Notes: generated by a model not told the origin, from the sequence alone. 64,000 nucleotides of DNA from Nostoc paludosum FACHB-159 (GCF_014698835.1 NZ_JACJTU010000014.1:1-64000), one strand, 5' to 3'; shown: positions 42,360 to 52,193, numbered from the stretch's first letter. Numbers and translations: made by a program.

Positions 42360-43976
42360 ATGTCTACATCAAACAAACTAAATATACGTTACTCAGTACG
42401 CTACCTTGAAGAACAATACAATAAAGGCAACAAACAACCTCTCGAAGACTTGGTGCGTGCTTGGAAAGGAATTAAAGAACTACCCCCAACAGATAAAAGA
42501 TCGTTTTTTGTTCTAGGCGGTTATCACGGTGAGCCTTTTCAATATCGGCAACAAGTTGACGAGCTATCACCTGTTGACACATATACATATTGGGGAGGCT
42601 ATTGCAACCACGGAAACGTCCTCTTCCCTACTTGGCACAGAGTATATGTCCTGAAATTAGAAGAAGCATTGCAAAGTATCGTACCTGGCGTGACTATGCC
42701 ATATTGGGATGAAACAAGTGAAGATTCTCTCGAATATGGAATTCCCTCAATCCTCACACAAGAGAAATTTGAACTTGACGGAGAACTAATTGATAATCCG
42801 TTGCGTTCGTTTGTCTTGCCTGAAGCGTTATCTGATTACGTACCTAGTGATAACCGGATTTATGAAAAGCCCAAAGGATATGAAACCGTGCGCTACCCCT
42901 TGTCAGGGTTAGTAGGTACCCCAGAGGCTCAATCTGTCACCAAAGAACACAACGCTGCATATCCTGACTACGAGGAGAATGTTAAGCTCCTCAACCAGAA
43001 TATAATTGCTTGGCTAAAAGGCCCGGTGCCAGAGGAGAAACCTATTGATAGTGTCTACTCACAATTCCAGAACTGCTTGCGGGCACCAAACTACACTGTT
43101 TTTTCCAACACGACTTCAGCAGCAGAGTGGAACAAGAATCATTCTGGTGTGATAACTTCATTAGAATCTCCTCACAACGACATCCATTTAGCTGTGGGGG
43201 GGTTTGATGTACCAGGACAGGGAGAGGCTGGAATAATACATGGCGCAAATGGTGACATGGGCGAGAATAATACCGCTGCTATGGACCCGATTTTTTTCTT
43301 TCACCATTGCAATATAGACCGTGTATTCTGGCTATGGCAGAAGCAAAACGGTTACACCGATGAAATTGATATCATTGATGGGTATCAAGGCACTAGTTCA
43401 AGCGATTCCCAAGGCCCCACTCCAGGCATTGCTCCTGGTACTTCACTATCACTAGATACACCTCTCAACCCGTTCCTGAAGGATGAGTTTGGTACTGTTT
43501 ACACATCCAAAGACTGCATCAACATCGAAAAGCAACTTGGTTATACATATGCACCAGGTTCCCTTGAGGAAGTACCACATCTGATGGCAACGAGGAGTGA
43601 TGTCAGTTCCGGAAAATTAGTTGCTAGTAAAATTGACCGTGCCTTATTCCAAGGTTCTTTTGTAGTGGAAGCTTACGCAACATTTAAGAACGCAAACGGT
43701 GAATCGACAAAACATTATATTGGACATCATTCTGTTCTCAGTCGTTGGAATGTCATTAAGTGCGCTAATTGCCTAACTCACTTGGAGGTGATTGCACATT
43801 TCCCCTTAAGCGGTATCCCAACAGAGGCAGTGAATGATGCCGAGTACCATCTAGAATTTAAACATCGTCAATTTGCTCAGTACCATTTAGAACCTCAACA
43901 TCGCAGATTAGAATTTCTACGTTCTGGAGCAAAACTTCCTGCGAAATTAAGCTATAAGCTTGAGGTTAAAGGTTAA
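42360..43976 (+). CDS. Tyrosinase / polyphenol oxidase family protein
   Basis: A type-3 copper protein of 538 residues. Copper A ligands are likely H56 (GGYHGEP), H84 (YCNHGNVLF) and H93 (PTWHRVY); copper B ligands are H272 and H276 (HNDIH) and H315 (FFFHHCNIDRVFW). Such enzymes hydroxylate monophenols or oxidise diphenols with O2. The C-terminal 170 residues form a separate beta-rich domain that may shield the active site. No signal peptide or twin-arginine leader is present, so it should be cytosolic unless exported otherwise. AAGGA precedes the ATG. The ebo cluster and a catalase lie just downstream on the other strand; a link to aromatic pigment metabolism is possible but only inferred. 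Confidence 0.9.
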   Translation: MSTSNKLNIRYSVRYLEEQYNKGNKQPLEDLVRAWKGIKELPPTDKRSFFVLGGYHGEPFQYRQQVDELSPVDTYTYWGGYCNHGNVLFPTWHRVYVLKLEEALQSIVPGVTMPYWDETSEDSLEYGIPSILTQEKFELDGELIDNPLRSFVLPEALSDYVPSDNRIYEKPKGYETVRYPLSGLVGTPEAQSVTKEHNAAYPDYEENVKLLNQNIIAWLKGPVPEEKPIDSVYSQFQNCLRAPNYTVFSNTTSAAEWNKNHSGVITSLESPHNDIHLAVGGFDVPGQGEAGIIHGANGDMGENNTAAMDPIFFFHHCNIDRVFWLWQKQNGYTDEIDIIDGYQGTSSSDSQGPTPGIAPGTSLSLDTPLNPFLKDEFGTVYTSKDCINIEKQLGYTYAPGSLEEVPHLMATRSDVSSGKLVASKIDRALFQGSFVVEAYATFKNANGESTKHYIGHHSVLSRWNVIKCANCLTHLEVIAHFPLSGIPTEAVNDAEYHLEFKHRQFAQYHLEPQHRRLEFLRSGAKLPAKLSYKLEVKG

Positions 43977-44016
43977 AGAAGTGGTAAGCTGTCAGGCATT
44001 TAACTTGTAAATTTAG

Positions 44017-44054
44017 CTGAAGTAGGGTAACACAGCTGTGCTACCCTACTTCAG
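44017..44054. terminator. Shared palindromic terminator between tyrosinase and catalase genes
   Basis: A 38-bp near-perfect palindrome: arms CTGAAGTAGGGTAACACAG and CTGTGCTACCCTACTTCAG, with one mismatched pair. It sits between two convergent genes (stops at 43976 and 44080). The same core occurs at 56747-56776 and, degenerate, at 63843-63871. Confidence 0.65.
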
Positions 44055-44079
44055 TGATTTTTAGTTTTACGTAGCAGTA

Positions 44080-45570
44080 CTACATAATTACAACTTCAGC
44101 ATGATTGTTAAGCATTGAAGGATCGATCGCAATGCCTAACGCTTCAGCTACACGAAGACCATAGGAGACATCTGCTCTAAAAAAGTGGCAAAGTTGGCGC
44201 ATTTGGATGTCTTGCTTTGCTTGGCTGAGGCTACCAACAATATTTTGCACTAGACGTTCTTGCTGTTCGGGAGTCATTAAGCGATAGAGGTCGCCTGCTT
44301 GAGTATAATCGTCGTTTCCTTCACGATGATTGTAGCGATCAACTGTGACATCGCCCAAATGACTAGGTGGCTCTGCATAGGCTGGATTTTCTTTCGGCGT
44401 ACCCTCAGCACTATTGGGTTCATAGTTGGGAACGCTACCACCGTTATTTCCCAAGGCCATGAAGCCATCCCGCTGGTAATGCATTACTGGACATTTGGGT
44501 TGGTTGACAGGTAGTTGCTGATAATTACCACCCAAACGATAGCGTTGAGCATCTGGGTAAGAAAAGATGCGAGCTTGAAGCATTTTGTCTGGAGAGAAAC
44601 TAACCCCAGGAACCACTGCACTCGGACTAAAAGCGGCTTGTTCAACTTCCGCGAAATAATTCTCTGGGTTACGGTTTAGCTCTAATATCCCAACTTCAAT
44701 TAAAGGATATTCTGAATGCTTCCAAACTTTTGTCAAGTCAAAGGGATTATCTCGATGTTTTGCTGCTTGCTCCTCGGTCATCACTTGAATACAAAACCGC
44801 CATTTGGGATAATCTCCTTGAGCGATCGCTTCAAATAAATCGCGAGTCGCATGATCGGGATCTTCTCCTTTAATCTTGGCCGATTCCTCCTCTGTCAAGG
44901 TTTGATGCCCTTGCAATGTCTTAAAGTGAAATTTACACCAAACGCGATCGCCCTGAGCATTAATTAAGCTAAAGGTATGGCTACCAAAGCCGTCCATGTG
45001 TCGATAGGTTTTGGGAATTCCCCGGTCTGAAAACAAAATCGTTACCTGGTGGAGTGATTCGGGACTCAGCGACCAAAAATCCCATTTGGCATTGTGGTCT
45101 TTACAATTTGTCTGGGGATTCCGCTTTTGGGTATGGATGAAATCAGGAAACTTCAGTGGGTCACGGATAAAGAAAATCGGAGTGTTGTTTCCTGTAATAT
45201 CCCAGTTACCTTCTTCTGTGTAAAACTTAACAGCAAAACCTCTGGGGTCGCGCTCTGCATCTGCTGAACCCTTTTCCCCACCAACCGTAGAAAAACGTAA
45301 GAGAACCTCTGTTTTCTTGCCAATCTCAGAAAAAAGCTTGGCTTTTGTGTAGCGAGTAATGTCATGGGTAACCGTAAAAGTACCGAAAGCTGCTGCACCT
45401 TTGGCATGGACAACTCTTTCAGGAATACGTTCTCTGTTAAAATGAGCCAGTTTTTCTAACAGGTGAAAATCCTGTATTAATACAGGGCCACGCGCCCCAG
45501 CAGTTAGGGAATTCTGGTTATCCGCAACAGGGATACCATCAGCAGTTGTCAAGTTTTGGGGTTCAGTCAT
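44080..45570 (-). CDS. Monofunctional haem catalase
   Basis: Splits hydrogen peroxide into water and oxygen. At about 496 residues it is a small-subunit catalase. It has the active-site signature [20 protein letters not shown] with the distal histidine, the distal asparagine region ([11 protein letters not shown]), and the proximal haem tyrosine in [18 protein letters not shown]. The haem-pocket [20 protein letters not shown] is intact. The frame also allows a start at 45588; the ATG at 45570 is preferred because GGAG lies upstream. It ends at the palindrome shared with tyrosinase. Confidence 0.95.
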   Translation of the reverse strand: MTEPQNLTTADGIPVADNQNSLTAGARGPVLIQDFHLLEKLAHFNRERIPERVVHAKGAAAFGTFTVTHDITRYTKAKLFSEIGKKTEVLLRFSTVGGEKGSADAERDPRGFAVKFYTEEGNWDITGNNTPIFFIRDPLKFPDFIHTQKRNPQTNCKDHNAKWDFWSLSPESLHQVTILFSDRGIPKTYRHMDGFGSHTFSLINAQGDRVWCKFHFKTLQGHQTLTEEESAKIKGEDPDHATRDLFEAIAQGDYPKWRFCIQVMTEEQAAKHRDNPFDLTKVWKHSEYPLIEVGILELNRNPENYFAEVEQAAFSPSAVVPGVSFSPDKMLQARIFSYPDAQRYRLGGNYQQLPVNQPKCPVMHYQRDGFMALGNNGGSVPNYEPNSAEGTPKENPAYAEPPSHLGDVTVDRYNHREGNDDYTQAGDLYRLMTPEQQERLVQNIVGSLSQAKQDIQMRQLCHFFRADVSYGLRVAEALGIAIDPSMLNNHAEVVIM

Positions 45571-45878
45571 GGTCAAGAACTTCTCCATTAAGTAAGTAAA
45601 ATTTTCAACAGTATATTTTAGCCAGTAGATCGACGGATACCTACTGATAGAAATAAGAAATCGTAGTCATTTCGAGTTCATATCTAAAGCATACTCGAAA
45701 TGACTATGATTTAAAAGAAATTTTTTTGTATTTTTGTAATTTGTCGAGGCGAACAGCTATCTACCCCTAAGTATGAACCTATCGCAGTAATCTTGTGCAA
45801 TGCTATGTAAATATGATTAAGATAGGGATTTTTGATTAATTTTAGGCATTATAGGGCAATAAGCATCTCTCTCATCCC

Positions 45879-47255
45879 TTACTGCCAATTCAAATGTTTG
45901 AGAATCAACGAACAAACATCCGTCGCCTCAATTATGTCGGTATCAACTAGATGAGTTTGATGGGTGATAAATAGCGGCCCTTCATTTGTAGAAGTAGTAA
46001 TGTGACCGTGAGAACCACGTACTAAGGAAGCATCCAGAGGAATCACATCCATGAGGTAGCGAAAACCGAGTTGTTTCTTAAGTAGCTTGAGAGCGATTTT
46101 TCCTTGAGGAAATTTAATTTGCGGGTCGAGGAAAAGTTCTACAGGATCGTAACCGGGTTTGCGGTGAATATCTACGGTTCGGGCAAAATCCGGGGCTTTG
46201 TTATCATCGAGCCAATAATAATAAGTAAACCACGTATTAGGCTCGGCGATCGCCACTAACTCTCCCGATCTGGGATGATCGAGATGGTAGGCTTGTTTAC
46301 CTTGTTCGTCTAATACTTGGGCTACACCTTCAGTGGCTTCTAAAAGCGATCGCACTTTTGGAATGTAGGCCGGATCGTTCACATATACATGAGCTATTTG
46401 GTGATCGGCCACAGCAAAAGCAATACTAGCACCAAAATCGAGCAGTTCTCGCCCCAATTCTTCCCGCACTGCAATTAAATTATTTTCCCGTAACACGCGG
46501 TTCAAATGTACTGCTTTATCGACAGGAGTAATGCCATACTCAGAAAGAATAATTACCTGAGTATTTCGTGCTTGATAATATTCAATTAACTCTTTACAAA
46601 CACCATCAATTTCTTGTAAATCTGCTTGGATGTGTTTTTCATCGTGACCAAATTTTTGCAGACAATAATCTAAATGTGGCAGATAAACTAGTGATAATGT
46701 AGGGCTATAACGTTCCTCAATCCATTTTGCAGAATTAGCAATCCATTGGCTAGAACTAATTGAAGTTTTTGGCCCCCAAAAATCAAATAAAGGGAATTGT
46801 CCTAAATCAGATTGAATTGGCGATCGCACATCACTAGGATGGGTATAAATATCAGGTAATTTTCTCCCATCCGCAGGATACATTGGCCGCGGTGTAATAG
46901 CATAATCCACTGACGAATACATATTGTACCACCAAAAAAGGTTGGCACAAGTAAAATTTGAATCGATAGATTTAGCAATTTCCCAAACTTTACGAGCTTG
47001 TACTAATTTATTAGATTGTCGCCAAAATTTTACTTCACATTCATCTCGAAAATACCAACCATTAGCAACAATTCCATGTTCATTAGGCAACTTTCCTGTT
47101 AAATAAGTAGCCTGAACAGAACAAGTTACAGCAGGTAGGACTGTTTTGATCGGAACTACTTGGCCTTTTGCTGCCCAAGTAGATAAAAATGGTGTGTTAT
47201 TTCCCAATAAGCTAGGCGTTAATCCTACGACATTTAGAATAACTGTTTTTTTCAT
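45879..47255 (-). CDS. eboF: EboF, alkaline phosphatase-superfamily / nucleotide pyrophosphatase-like protein
   Basis: Last gene of the eboABCEF series. The 458-residue protein has the phosphodiesterase/nucleotide pyrophosphatase fold: VILNVVGLTPSLLG at the N-terminus, a predicted threonine nucleophile in LPAVTCSVQATYLTG, metal-binding blocks LPHLDYCLQKFGHD and LSEYGITPVDKAVH, and RGSHGHI near the end. No signal peptide is visible. The natural substrate is unknown; in Nostoc punctiforme the ebo cluster is linked to scytonemin precursor export. The gap to eboE is 57 bases, supporting one operon. Confidence 0.88.
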   Translation of the reverse strand: MKKTVILNVVGLTPSLLGNNTPFLSTWAAKGQVVPIKTVLPAVTCSVQATYLTGKLPNEHGIVANGWYFRDECEVKFWRQSNKLVQARKVWEIAKSIDSNFTCANLFWWYNMYSSVDYAITPRPMYPADGRKLPDIYTHPSDVRSPIQSDLGQFPLFDFWGPKTSISSSQWIANSAKWIEERYSPTLSLVYLPHLDYCLQKFGHDEKHIQADLQEIDGVCKELIEYYQARNTQVIILSEYGITPVDKAVHLNRVLRENNLIAVREELGRELLDFGASIAFAVADHQIAHVYVNDPAYIPKVRSLLEATEGVAQVLDEQGKQAYHLDHPRSGELVAIAEPNTWFTYYYWLDDNKAPDFARTVDIHRKPGYDPVELFLDPQIKFPQGKIALKLLKKQLGFRYLMDVIPLDASLVRGSHGHITTSTNEGPLFITHQTHLVDTDIIEATDVCSLILKHLNWQ

Positions 47256-47312
47256 AAACTTTATTTTCTCTTAATTTACAGCCAGTTCTCTAAAGATTCA
47301 CGAGGTTAGCTA

Positions 47313-48548
47313 TCAAAAGGATTCTGGACTTTTACTAAATTCTTTTAATACCCAATCATATTCTCGCTGAATAGAAGTCAACAAATCTATTTTCATTTCT
47401 GGCGGTAATACATCCCAAGTGTAAGTTTCAATTTCTAAATGCGAACAAGCATGATTTGTTTGCAGTAAATGTAAAACAGTGGCAATATCATCTTGCGTAG
47501 ACTGCAAAATTTGATAATCATGAATAAAAATTGGGACATGAAAGTGAGTACGCCATTCTTGAGCTAGAGATTTTTCCAAATGAGGTAATGCAGTGACTAA
47601 ATCGGGATAGTGATATAACGTACCATCAGTGCGACGTTCGATTACTTGGTGAAGATAGGTAGATTCTGCAAAAGGACGTAAGCGTTCAACTATCAAACTA
47701 CGTTTTTCAACTTCAGCAGGAATTTTTACTTTAATTGCTGCACTAATTTGAATCTTGCCAATCTTAATTCCTGCTGATTCTAAGCGTGCAAACACAGAAT
47801 CTGGTTGTTCATATTCAACTGAAAAATGGCAGGTATCATAACAAAGCCGGATATGCTCTAGTAATTTTGCTTCAGCTAAACTTTGTTCAATATTTAGTTT
47901 TTCTGATAAATAATTACCACCAATCGGCAATAACCAATTTTGGAAAAAATCAATTACTTCTGATGTATTCTCAATTAATCCGTCGGGTTCTGGTTCTAAA
48001 TCGATATGTAATAATTTTCCTGTTTCTTCCCAAATGCGGATTGTGTTTTCAACAACTGATGCTAGGTTTAAACAACTCTGTTTGATAACTGAATCCCAAG
48101 TTGTTTGGTCTTCTCCCCACCAAGGTTTATAGGATAATGGCAATGTAGAAATCCCGCCATCAAGTCCTTTGGGTAACAGAGTTGCTAAAATTTGTGTAAG
48201 ATTTAATGTGTAGTTTACTCGTTCTTGTGTAGACCAATCTGGTGCATAAACTTGGTCTTTTACTATTTGTCTGTGGAATCCTCCGTAAGGAAATCCATTT
48301 AGGGTAAAAACATATAAATCTTGCTGAGTTAACCACTCTTGGAATTGAGCTAATCTATTACTTTCTAAAAGTTCCTTGGCGGCTACATCCGCTAACCTCA
48401 AACCAATACCAAAAGGTTCTGTTGGCGATAAACGCGATTTAAGTTCGGGAATATATTTTTGTAGATTTGCAAATACCTCCACCCAAGTTTCACCAGGATG
48501 AATATTGCTGCAATAAGTTAAATGGAAGTTGTTGTTTGTAATTTTCAT
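47313..48548 (-). CDS. eboE: EboE, TIM-barrel (xylose isomerase-like) protein
   Basis: A 411-residue protein of the sugar-phosphate isomerase/AP-endonuclease TIM-barrel superfamily, matching EboE. Features include LTYCSNIHPGETW at the start, GLRLADVAAKELL, FTLNGFPYGGFHRQIVKDQVYAPDW, LHIDLEPEPDGLIEN, IRLCYDTCHFSVEY and TYTWDVLP at the end. Conserved acidic residues and histidines (E in LEPEPDG, D and H in CYDTCH) could bind a metal. The reaction is not known. It lies 57 bases upstream of eboF and 157 bases downstream of eboC. Confidence 0.9.
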   Translation of the reverse strand: MKITNNNFHLTYCSNIHPGETWVEVFANLQKYIPELKSRLSPTEPFGIGLRLADVAAKELLESNRLAQFQEWLTQQDLYVFTLNGFPYGGFHRQIVKDQVYAPDWSTQERVNYTLNLTQILATLLPKGLDGGISTLPLSYKPWWGEDQTTWDSVIKQSCLNLASVVENTIRIWEETGKLLHIDLEPEPDGLIENTSEVIDFFQNWLLPIGGNYLSEKLNIEQSLAEAKLLEHIRLCYDTCHFSVEYEQPDSVFARLESAGIKIGKIQISAAIKVKIPAEVEKRSLIVERLRPFAESTYLHQVIERRTDGTLYHYPDLVTALPHLEKSLAQEWRTHFHVPIFIHDYQILQSTQDDIATVLHLLQTNHACSHLEIETYTWDVLPPEMKIDLLTSIQREYDWVLKEFSKSPESF

Positions 48549-48705
48549 TTTTTAGGTTTCTCATCTAGTTTTATTTACACGCAAAGACGCAAAGACACAA
48601 AGAGGTTTTCAGTTTTGGAGTAATTAAAATATTTTGTAGAGAACTCAATGTTGGTCTGTGCGGCTGTGCGTGAGATTTTCATAACTGTATTGAGGAAGGT
48701 TAATT

Positions 48706-49638
48706 TTAAGTAACAGCAAAGATTTGTGCTAATTTCATAGAAATTGGTAGCAAAATCAGCACTGCTAAACCGTAATACAAACCCGCAAAACCAGATGCAA
48801 CAGTCGCATCAAGAACAATTAGAGACAACACGCCTATTTTGACAGCATTACGGATATTTTCGGGTAAAGGTTCACGCGCAGCTTTGACAAAATTAGGCAG
48901 TATTCGGATAGCTAAGAAAACGGCGAATGGTAATGCTGCGATCGCTGTATACTCTGGTAATATTCCTAATGCTAAAACTGCCGTCAAAACTATTGCAATC
49001 AGAACTAGTGCTAAGACTCCTGTAATCTTCTTTCCTCCGTGAACTTCGCCCTGACTAATTGCGGTGATAGCAGCAATATAAATAACAGGAATCAGCGTTA
49101 AATACCAACGTTCTCCGATGATTTCCGGGGCAGCACTTACACCTAATAATAAATTACTGCCACGGCACAAGCCCATATTCAGCGGCCCGAAAAAAGGATG
49201 ATGTTTGGCAAGGGAATTATACAGTAGTGCTGAAAGAGTAATGAAGATAGCGATCGCACCGCTCAACCAAGATACTTGAAAAGCTGCTCCAATACCTATA
49301 GCAAAGAGTATACTGCCTAATAAAGTAGCATTTTTCAACGACACCCGACCACTAGGTATTGCTCTATTTGGTCGTTCTTTTGCATCTAAATCAGCATCAA
49401 AAACATCATTAAAAACGATGCCACCACCATATAAACCTGTTGTTGCTAATAACAACCAGCCTAATGAAATTAAAACTGCAAAATTGGCATCGCCATTAAT
49501 TAATTGAGTAAAAATAATTCCAGATCCAGAAGCAGCAAAACCGACCAAAATATCAGCCCAAGCAGTAACAATATTAGCCGGACGCATCAATTCAAAATAG
49601 CCCCGCCAGCTTTGAAATTTCAAGCTTGCAACATTCAC
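48706..49638 (-). CDS. eboC: EboC, UbiA-family prenyltransferase
   Basis: A membrane aromatic-prenyltransferase-like protein of 310 residues with about nine hydrophobic segments. The first aspartate-rich motif is NDVFDADLDAKERPNR (N77, D78, D81, D85). The second, usually DxxxD, is weak, so the polyprenyl acceptor chemistry is uncertain. It starts with GTG, with GGAGG about 8 bases upstream. In the ebo set this is the only clear membrane enzyme and could tether or modify the transported compound at the membrane. Chlorophyll or plastoquinone synthases are related, but the neighbours identify it as EboC. Confidence 0.9.
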   Translation of the reverse strand: MNVASLKFQSWRGYFELMRPANIVTAWADILVGFAASGSGIIFTQLINGDANFAVLISLGWLLLATTGLYGGGIVFNDVFDADLDAKERPNRAIPSGRVSLKNATLLGSILFAIGIGAAFQVSWLSGAIAIFITLSALLYNSLAKHHPFFGPLNMGLCRGSNLLLGVSAAPEIIGERWYLTLIPVIYIAAITAISQGEVHGGKKITGVLALVLIAIVLTAVLALGILPEYTAIAALPFAVFLAIRILPNFVKAAREPLPENIRNAVKIGVLSLIVLDATVASGFAGLYYGLAVLILLPISMKLAQIFAVT

Positions 49639-49750
49639 TTATCTGCCTCCTTAATACTATTTTGGATTTGAGATTTGGGACTGTGACAATAACAAAAAAC
49701 AAATATAAAAACTTCTCTTCTAATGCCCAATGCCCTACTCCCACTTTTTC

Positions 49751-50653
49751 CTATTCAATCAGCACTGAAAGTGAATTAATACCGGGTTCTTGTCCTCGCA
49801 AGACAGAATTACCATTAAATAGCTGACGCTGGTCGATGGATTCGGGATTAAGCCAGTCTGAGGCTTGCATCTGCCCGGTTTGACTGTAAGCAGCTAGAGC
49901 ATTTTCGTAACAAACTGCTCGCACGTGTTCTTCAGGAATGCCTCTTTCTAACATCAACTGAGCCGTTTTTGGCACTGCTAATGGATCGCTAATTCCCCAA
50001 TCAGCACTACTATCAACAATGATGCGATCGCGTCCATATTTACGAACAACTTCTACCATCCGGGCGTTACCCATTTTTGTCTGGGGATAAATCGTAAAAG
50101 CTGCCCAAAAACCACGTTTTAATACTTCTTCAACGGTTTCTTCGTTGTTATGATCGATAACTACTTGTGAAGGATCTAAGCCATATTCAATACACCGATC
50201 CATACTCCGACTTGCACCCGCTTTCTTATTACGATGAGGAGTATGAATTAGTACCAACATATCGAGTTCTTTAGCTAACTCTAACTGTTGACAAAAATAT
50301 TTGTCTTCTGCTTCTGTCATGTCATCGTAGCCAATTTCGCCAATGGCAACAACTCCTTCTTTACAAGCATAAAGCGGTAAGAGTTCCATCACTTCTGCCG
50401 CCAGTGCTTCGTTGTTAGCTTCTTTGGGATTTAAGCCGATTGTGCAGTAGTGCTGGATGCCAAACTGACTAGCGCGAAACCTTTCCCAACCCACTAGGCT
50501 GCTGAAATAATCTTTAAATGTGCCGGCGTTGGTTCGGGGTTGTCCCAGCCAAAAAGCTGGTTCGATAACGGCAACAATGCCATATTCCCGCATTACTAGG
50601 TAATCGTAAGTAGTACGGGAACACATGTGAATGTGAGGATCGATAAACATCAT
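49751..50653 (-). CDS. eboB: EboB, TatD-like metal-dependent hydrolase
   Basis: A 300-residue amidohydrolase-superfamily TIM barrel. It starts MMFIDPHIHM with the HxH metal motif; E in AIGEIGYDD, H in VLIHTPH, H in VVIDHNN and D in IIVDSSADWG complete the usual TatD metal site. The frame runs on upstream to 50803 through 50 codons of repeat-derived PTPPTPP and PCPMPNAP residues; the tandem ATGs at 50653 and 50650 sit right before the conserved barrel strand, so the shorter form is chosen. Function within ebo is unknown. Confidence 0.9.
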   Translation of the reverse strand: MMFIDPHIHMCSRTTYDYLVMREYGIVAVIEPAFWLGQPRTNAGTFKDYFSSLVGWERFRASQFGIQHYCTIGLNPKEANNEALAAEVMELLPLYACKEGVVAIGEIGYDDMTEAEDKYFCQQLELAKELDMLVLIHTPHRNKKAGASRSMDRCIEYGLDPSQVVIDHNNEETVEEVLKRGFWAAFTIYPQTKMGNARMVEVVRKYGRDRIIVDSSADWGISDPLAVPKTAQLMLERGIPEEHVRAVCYENALAAYSQTGQMQASDWLNPESIDQRQLFNGNSVLRGQEPGINSLSVLIE

Positions 50654-50832
50654 AGGTTTAGGGAATGGGGCATTGGGCATGGGGCATGGAGAAAGAGGCA
50701 GGGGGCAGGGGGCATGGGGAGGTGTGGGAGGTGTGGGAGGTGTGGGAGGTGTGGGAGGTGTGGGAAGATGGGGAAGAAATCTTTCCCCCCACACTCCCCA
50801 CACTCCCCCATCTCCCCAGTCCCCAGTCCCTT
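50654..50832. repeat. Repeat-filled eboA-eboB gap
   Basis: Contains GGGCATT-type heptamers (50667-50690), CAGGGGG repeats (50698-50715) and five tandem copies of the 9-mer GTGTGGGAG (50722-50766), then CCCCACACT and CATCTCCCC stretches. No terminator-like structure with a T-run is seen, so the operon may read through. Confidence 0.85.
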
Positions 50833-51699
50833 TCAGCGATCGCTGCTAAAACTATTCCAAGTCAGGTTACCCTGTTCTATGGATGACTGTAAATCTGGAT
50901 AATGAGAAAGTAATACTTGCGCTTCGGGTAAACCTGATTCAGCACAAGCTAATGCTGCTGCTTGTTGTTCGGCTGTATCACCATTTATCAGGACTTTTTC
51001 TAAATCTGCGATGATTGCACTATCAGCATATTTACCTACAGGTCGCCAAAGTTCTGGGGTAACTGAGCGTTTAGCCGCCCAACGTTCGTGGGCATAGTCT
51101 GTCAACATCTTTGCTAATTCTGGGTTAGCGCGACGATCTAGACCCCAAATTAGATGCAACGGACTACCGACAAACACGGCTTTTAAGACCATCTGATTCC
51201 AAGCGGCATTATCTAAATAATCGGCTGGATAAGGGTTGCGTAGTGCTATGGCTTGGAATACGTTGCTCATATTGCTGCGAATTCCCTCAGCAGCACGCTG
51301 ACGGTGTAATTCTGGATGTGGCAATAGGGGTAAACTCTGATATAGTGCAACTAACTCGCCCATGTCGGCACTAGAGAAAAGTTTATCAAGCGATCGCACA
51401 TAACCCTCGGCATTATCGTGAGGCAAAGCTAAAACCAACAGTGTGCGACCTGCTTGATCTACACTCCAATTACCAGGATTCCAACCCGGAATTGCCTCCT
51501 GCGCTGCTGCTAAATCTTCGGATGTTAGCTGCAAATTCTGTTTACCTAGATAACGCGGCACAGCACTAAAAGCTGTGAAAAACACTCGCTCCCCAGCACC
51601 GCCAGTAATCTGTGCCTGCTTCTGTTCCAGCCAAGCAATACCGATCTGAGAAACAGACTGTAGTAACCACTGATGTAGTAACTTGTTTACTCTACTCAT
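50833..51699 (-). CDS. eboA: EboA family protein
   Basis: First gene of the minus-strand ebo series; 288 residues, mostly helical, with no enzyme signature. Recognised by the EboA pattern: VNKLLHQWLLQSVSQIGIAW, FFTAFSAVPRYLGK, ALPHDNAEGYVRSLDKLFSSADMGELVALYQSLPLLPHP, RAAEGIRSNMSNVFQAIALRNPYPADYLD and NQMVLKAVFVGSPL. Domain function is unknown. It is divergent from eboD across 494 bases. Its C-terminus borders the repeat-filled gap, so the last few residues may vary between strains. Confidence 0.88.
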   Translation of the reverse strand: MSRVNKLLHQWLLQSVSQIGIAWLEQKQAQITGGAGERVFFTAFSAVPRYLGKQNLQLTSEDLAAAQEAIPGWNPGNWSVDQAGRTLLVLALPHDNAEGYVRSLDKLFSSADMGELVALYQSLPLLPHPELHRQRAAEGIRSNMSNVFQAIALRNPYPADYLDNAAWNQMVLKAVFVGSPLHLIWGLDRRANPELAKMLTDYAHERWAAKRSVTPELWRPVGKYADSAIIADLEKVLINGDTAEQQAAALACAESGLPEAQVLLSHYPDLQSSIEQGNLTWNSFSSDR

Positions 51700-52193
51700 G
51701 ACAAATTTCAGATAAGTTGCCCAACTTTTTTTGGTGACAACTATGTATAATTTCTAGCATTAAAATTGATACTTTATTCTTCAACTAGTTATATAGTATA
51801 TTACTTAGCTAATAACTTCATTGAATCTATAAAATACATATAATTTAGATAAGATACTGTAAAGTTATGATTTTCAATCAATAAAACCCTAAGTTCGCTT
51901 ACGGGAAAAAACTAGATTTGTGTGTAATAATGATGATATCAACTGTCAAACTTAGATGAAAGTCTAAGATATACTTAAGTACAGCCATCAAGAAATTTGC
52001 CAACCACTTTCATTCACAGTATTATTCAACAATGAATAATACTGTTGTAAGACAATGAATTACTAGCTCTGGTTATCTAGTAGTTAATTGTAATTTTGAA
52101 GTGCAAATTTATTTGTATTGTTGAAATTGCCACTAATCTAAGTTCAGTTAGTGCATATATCTACAATTAATTAATAGTTAATAATATTCGGAT
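51700..52193. promoter_or_regulatory. eboA-eboD divergent control region
   Basis: 494 bases between the starts of eboA (minus) and eboD (plus), very AT-rich and without coding potential. It should contain both promoters. The only clear structure is the 13-bp inverted repeat at 52016-52045. No regulator gene is adjacent. Confidence 0.6.
52016..52045. promoter_or_regulatory. 13-bp perfect inverted repeat (candidate operator)
   Basis: ACAGTATTATTCA (52016-52028) and TGAATAATACTGT (52033-52045) are exact inverted copies separated by ACAA. It is 148 bases before eboD and 317 before eboA. The dyad suits a dimeric regulator; an RNA hairpin in an eboD leader is the alternative. Confidence 0.55.

Noticed and set aside
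50654..50803. 50-residue proline-rich N-terminus of EboB
   Set aside because: Encoded by GTGTGGGAG and GGGCATT repeats; the conserved barrel begins at the ATG pair at 50653/50650.
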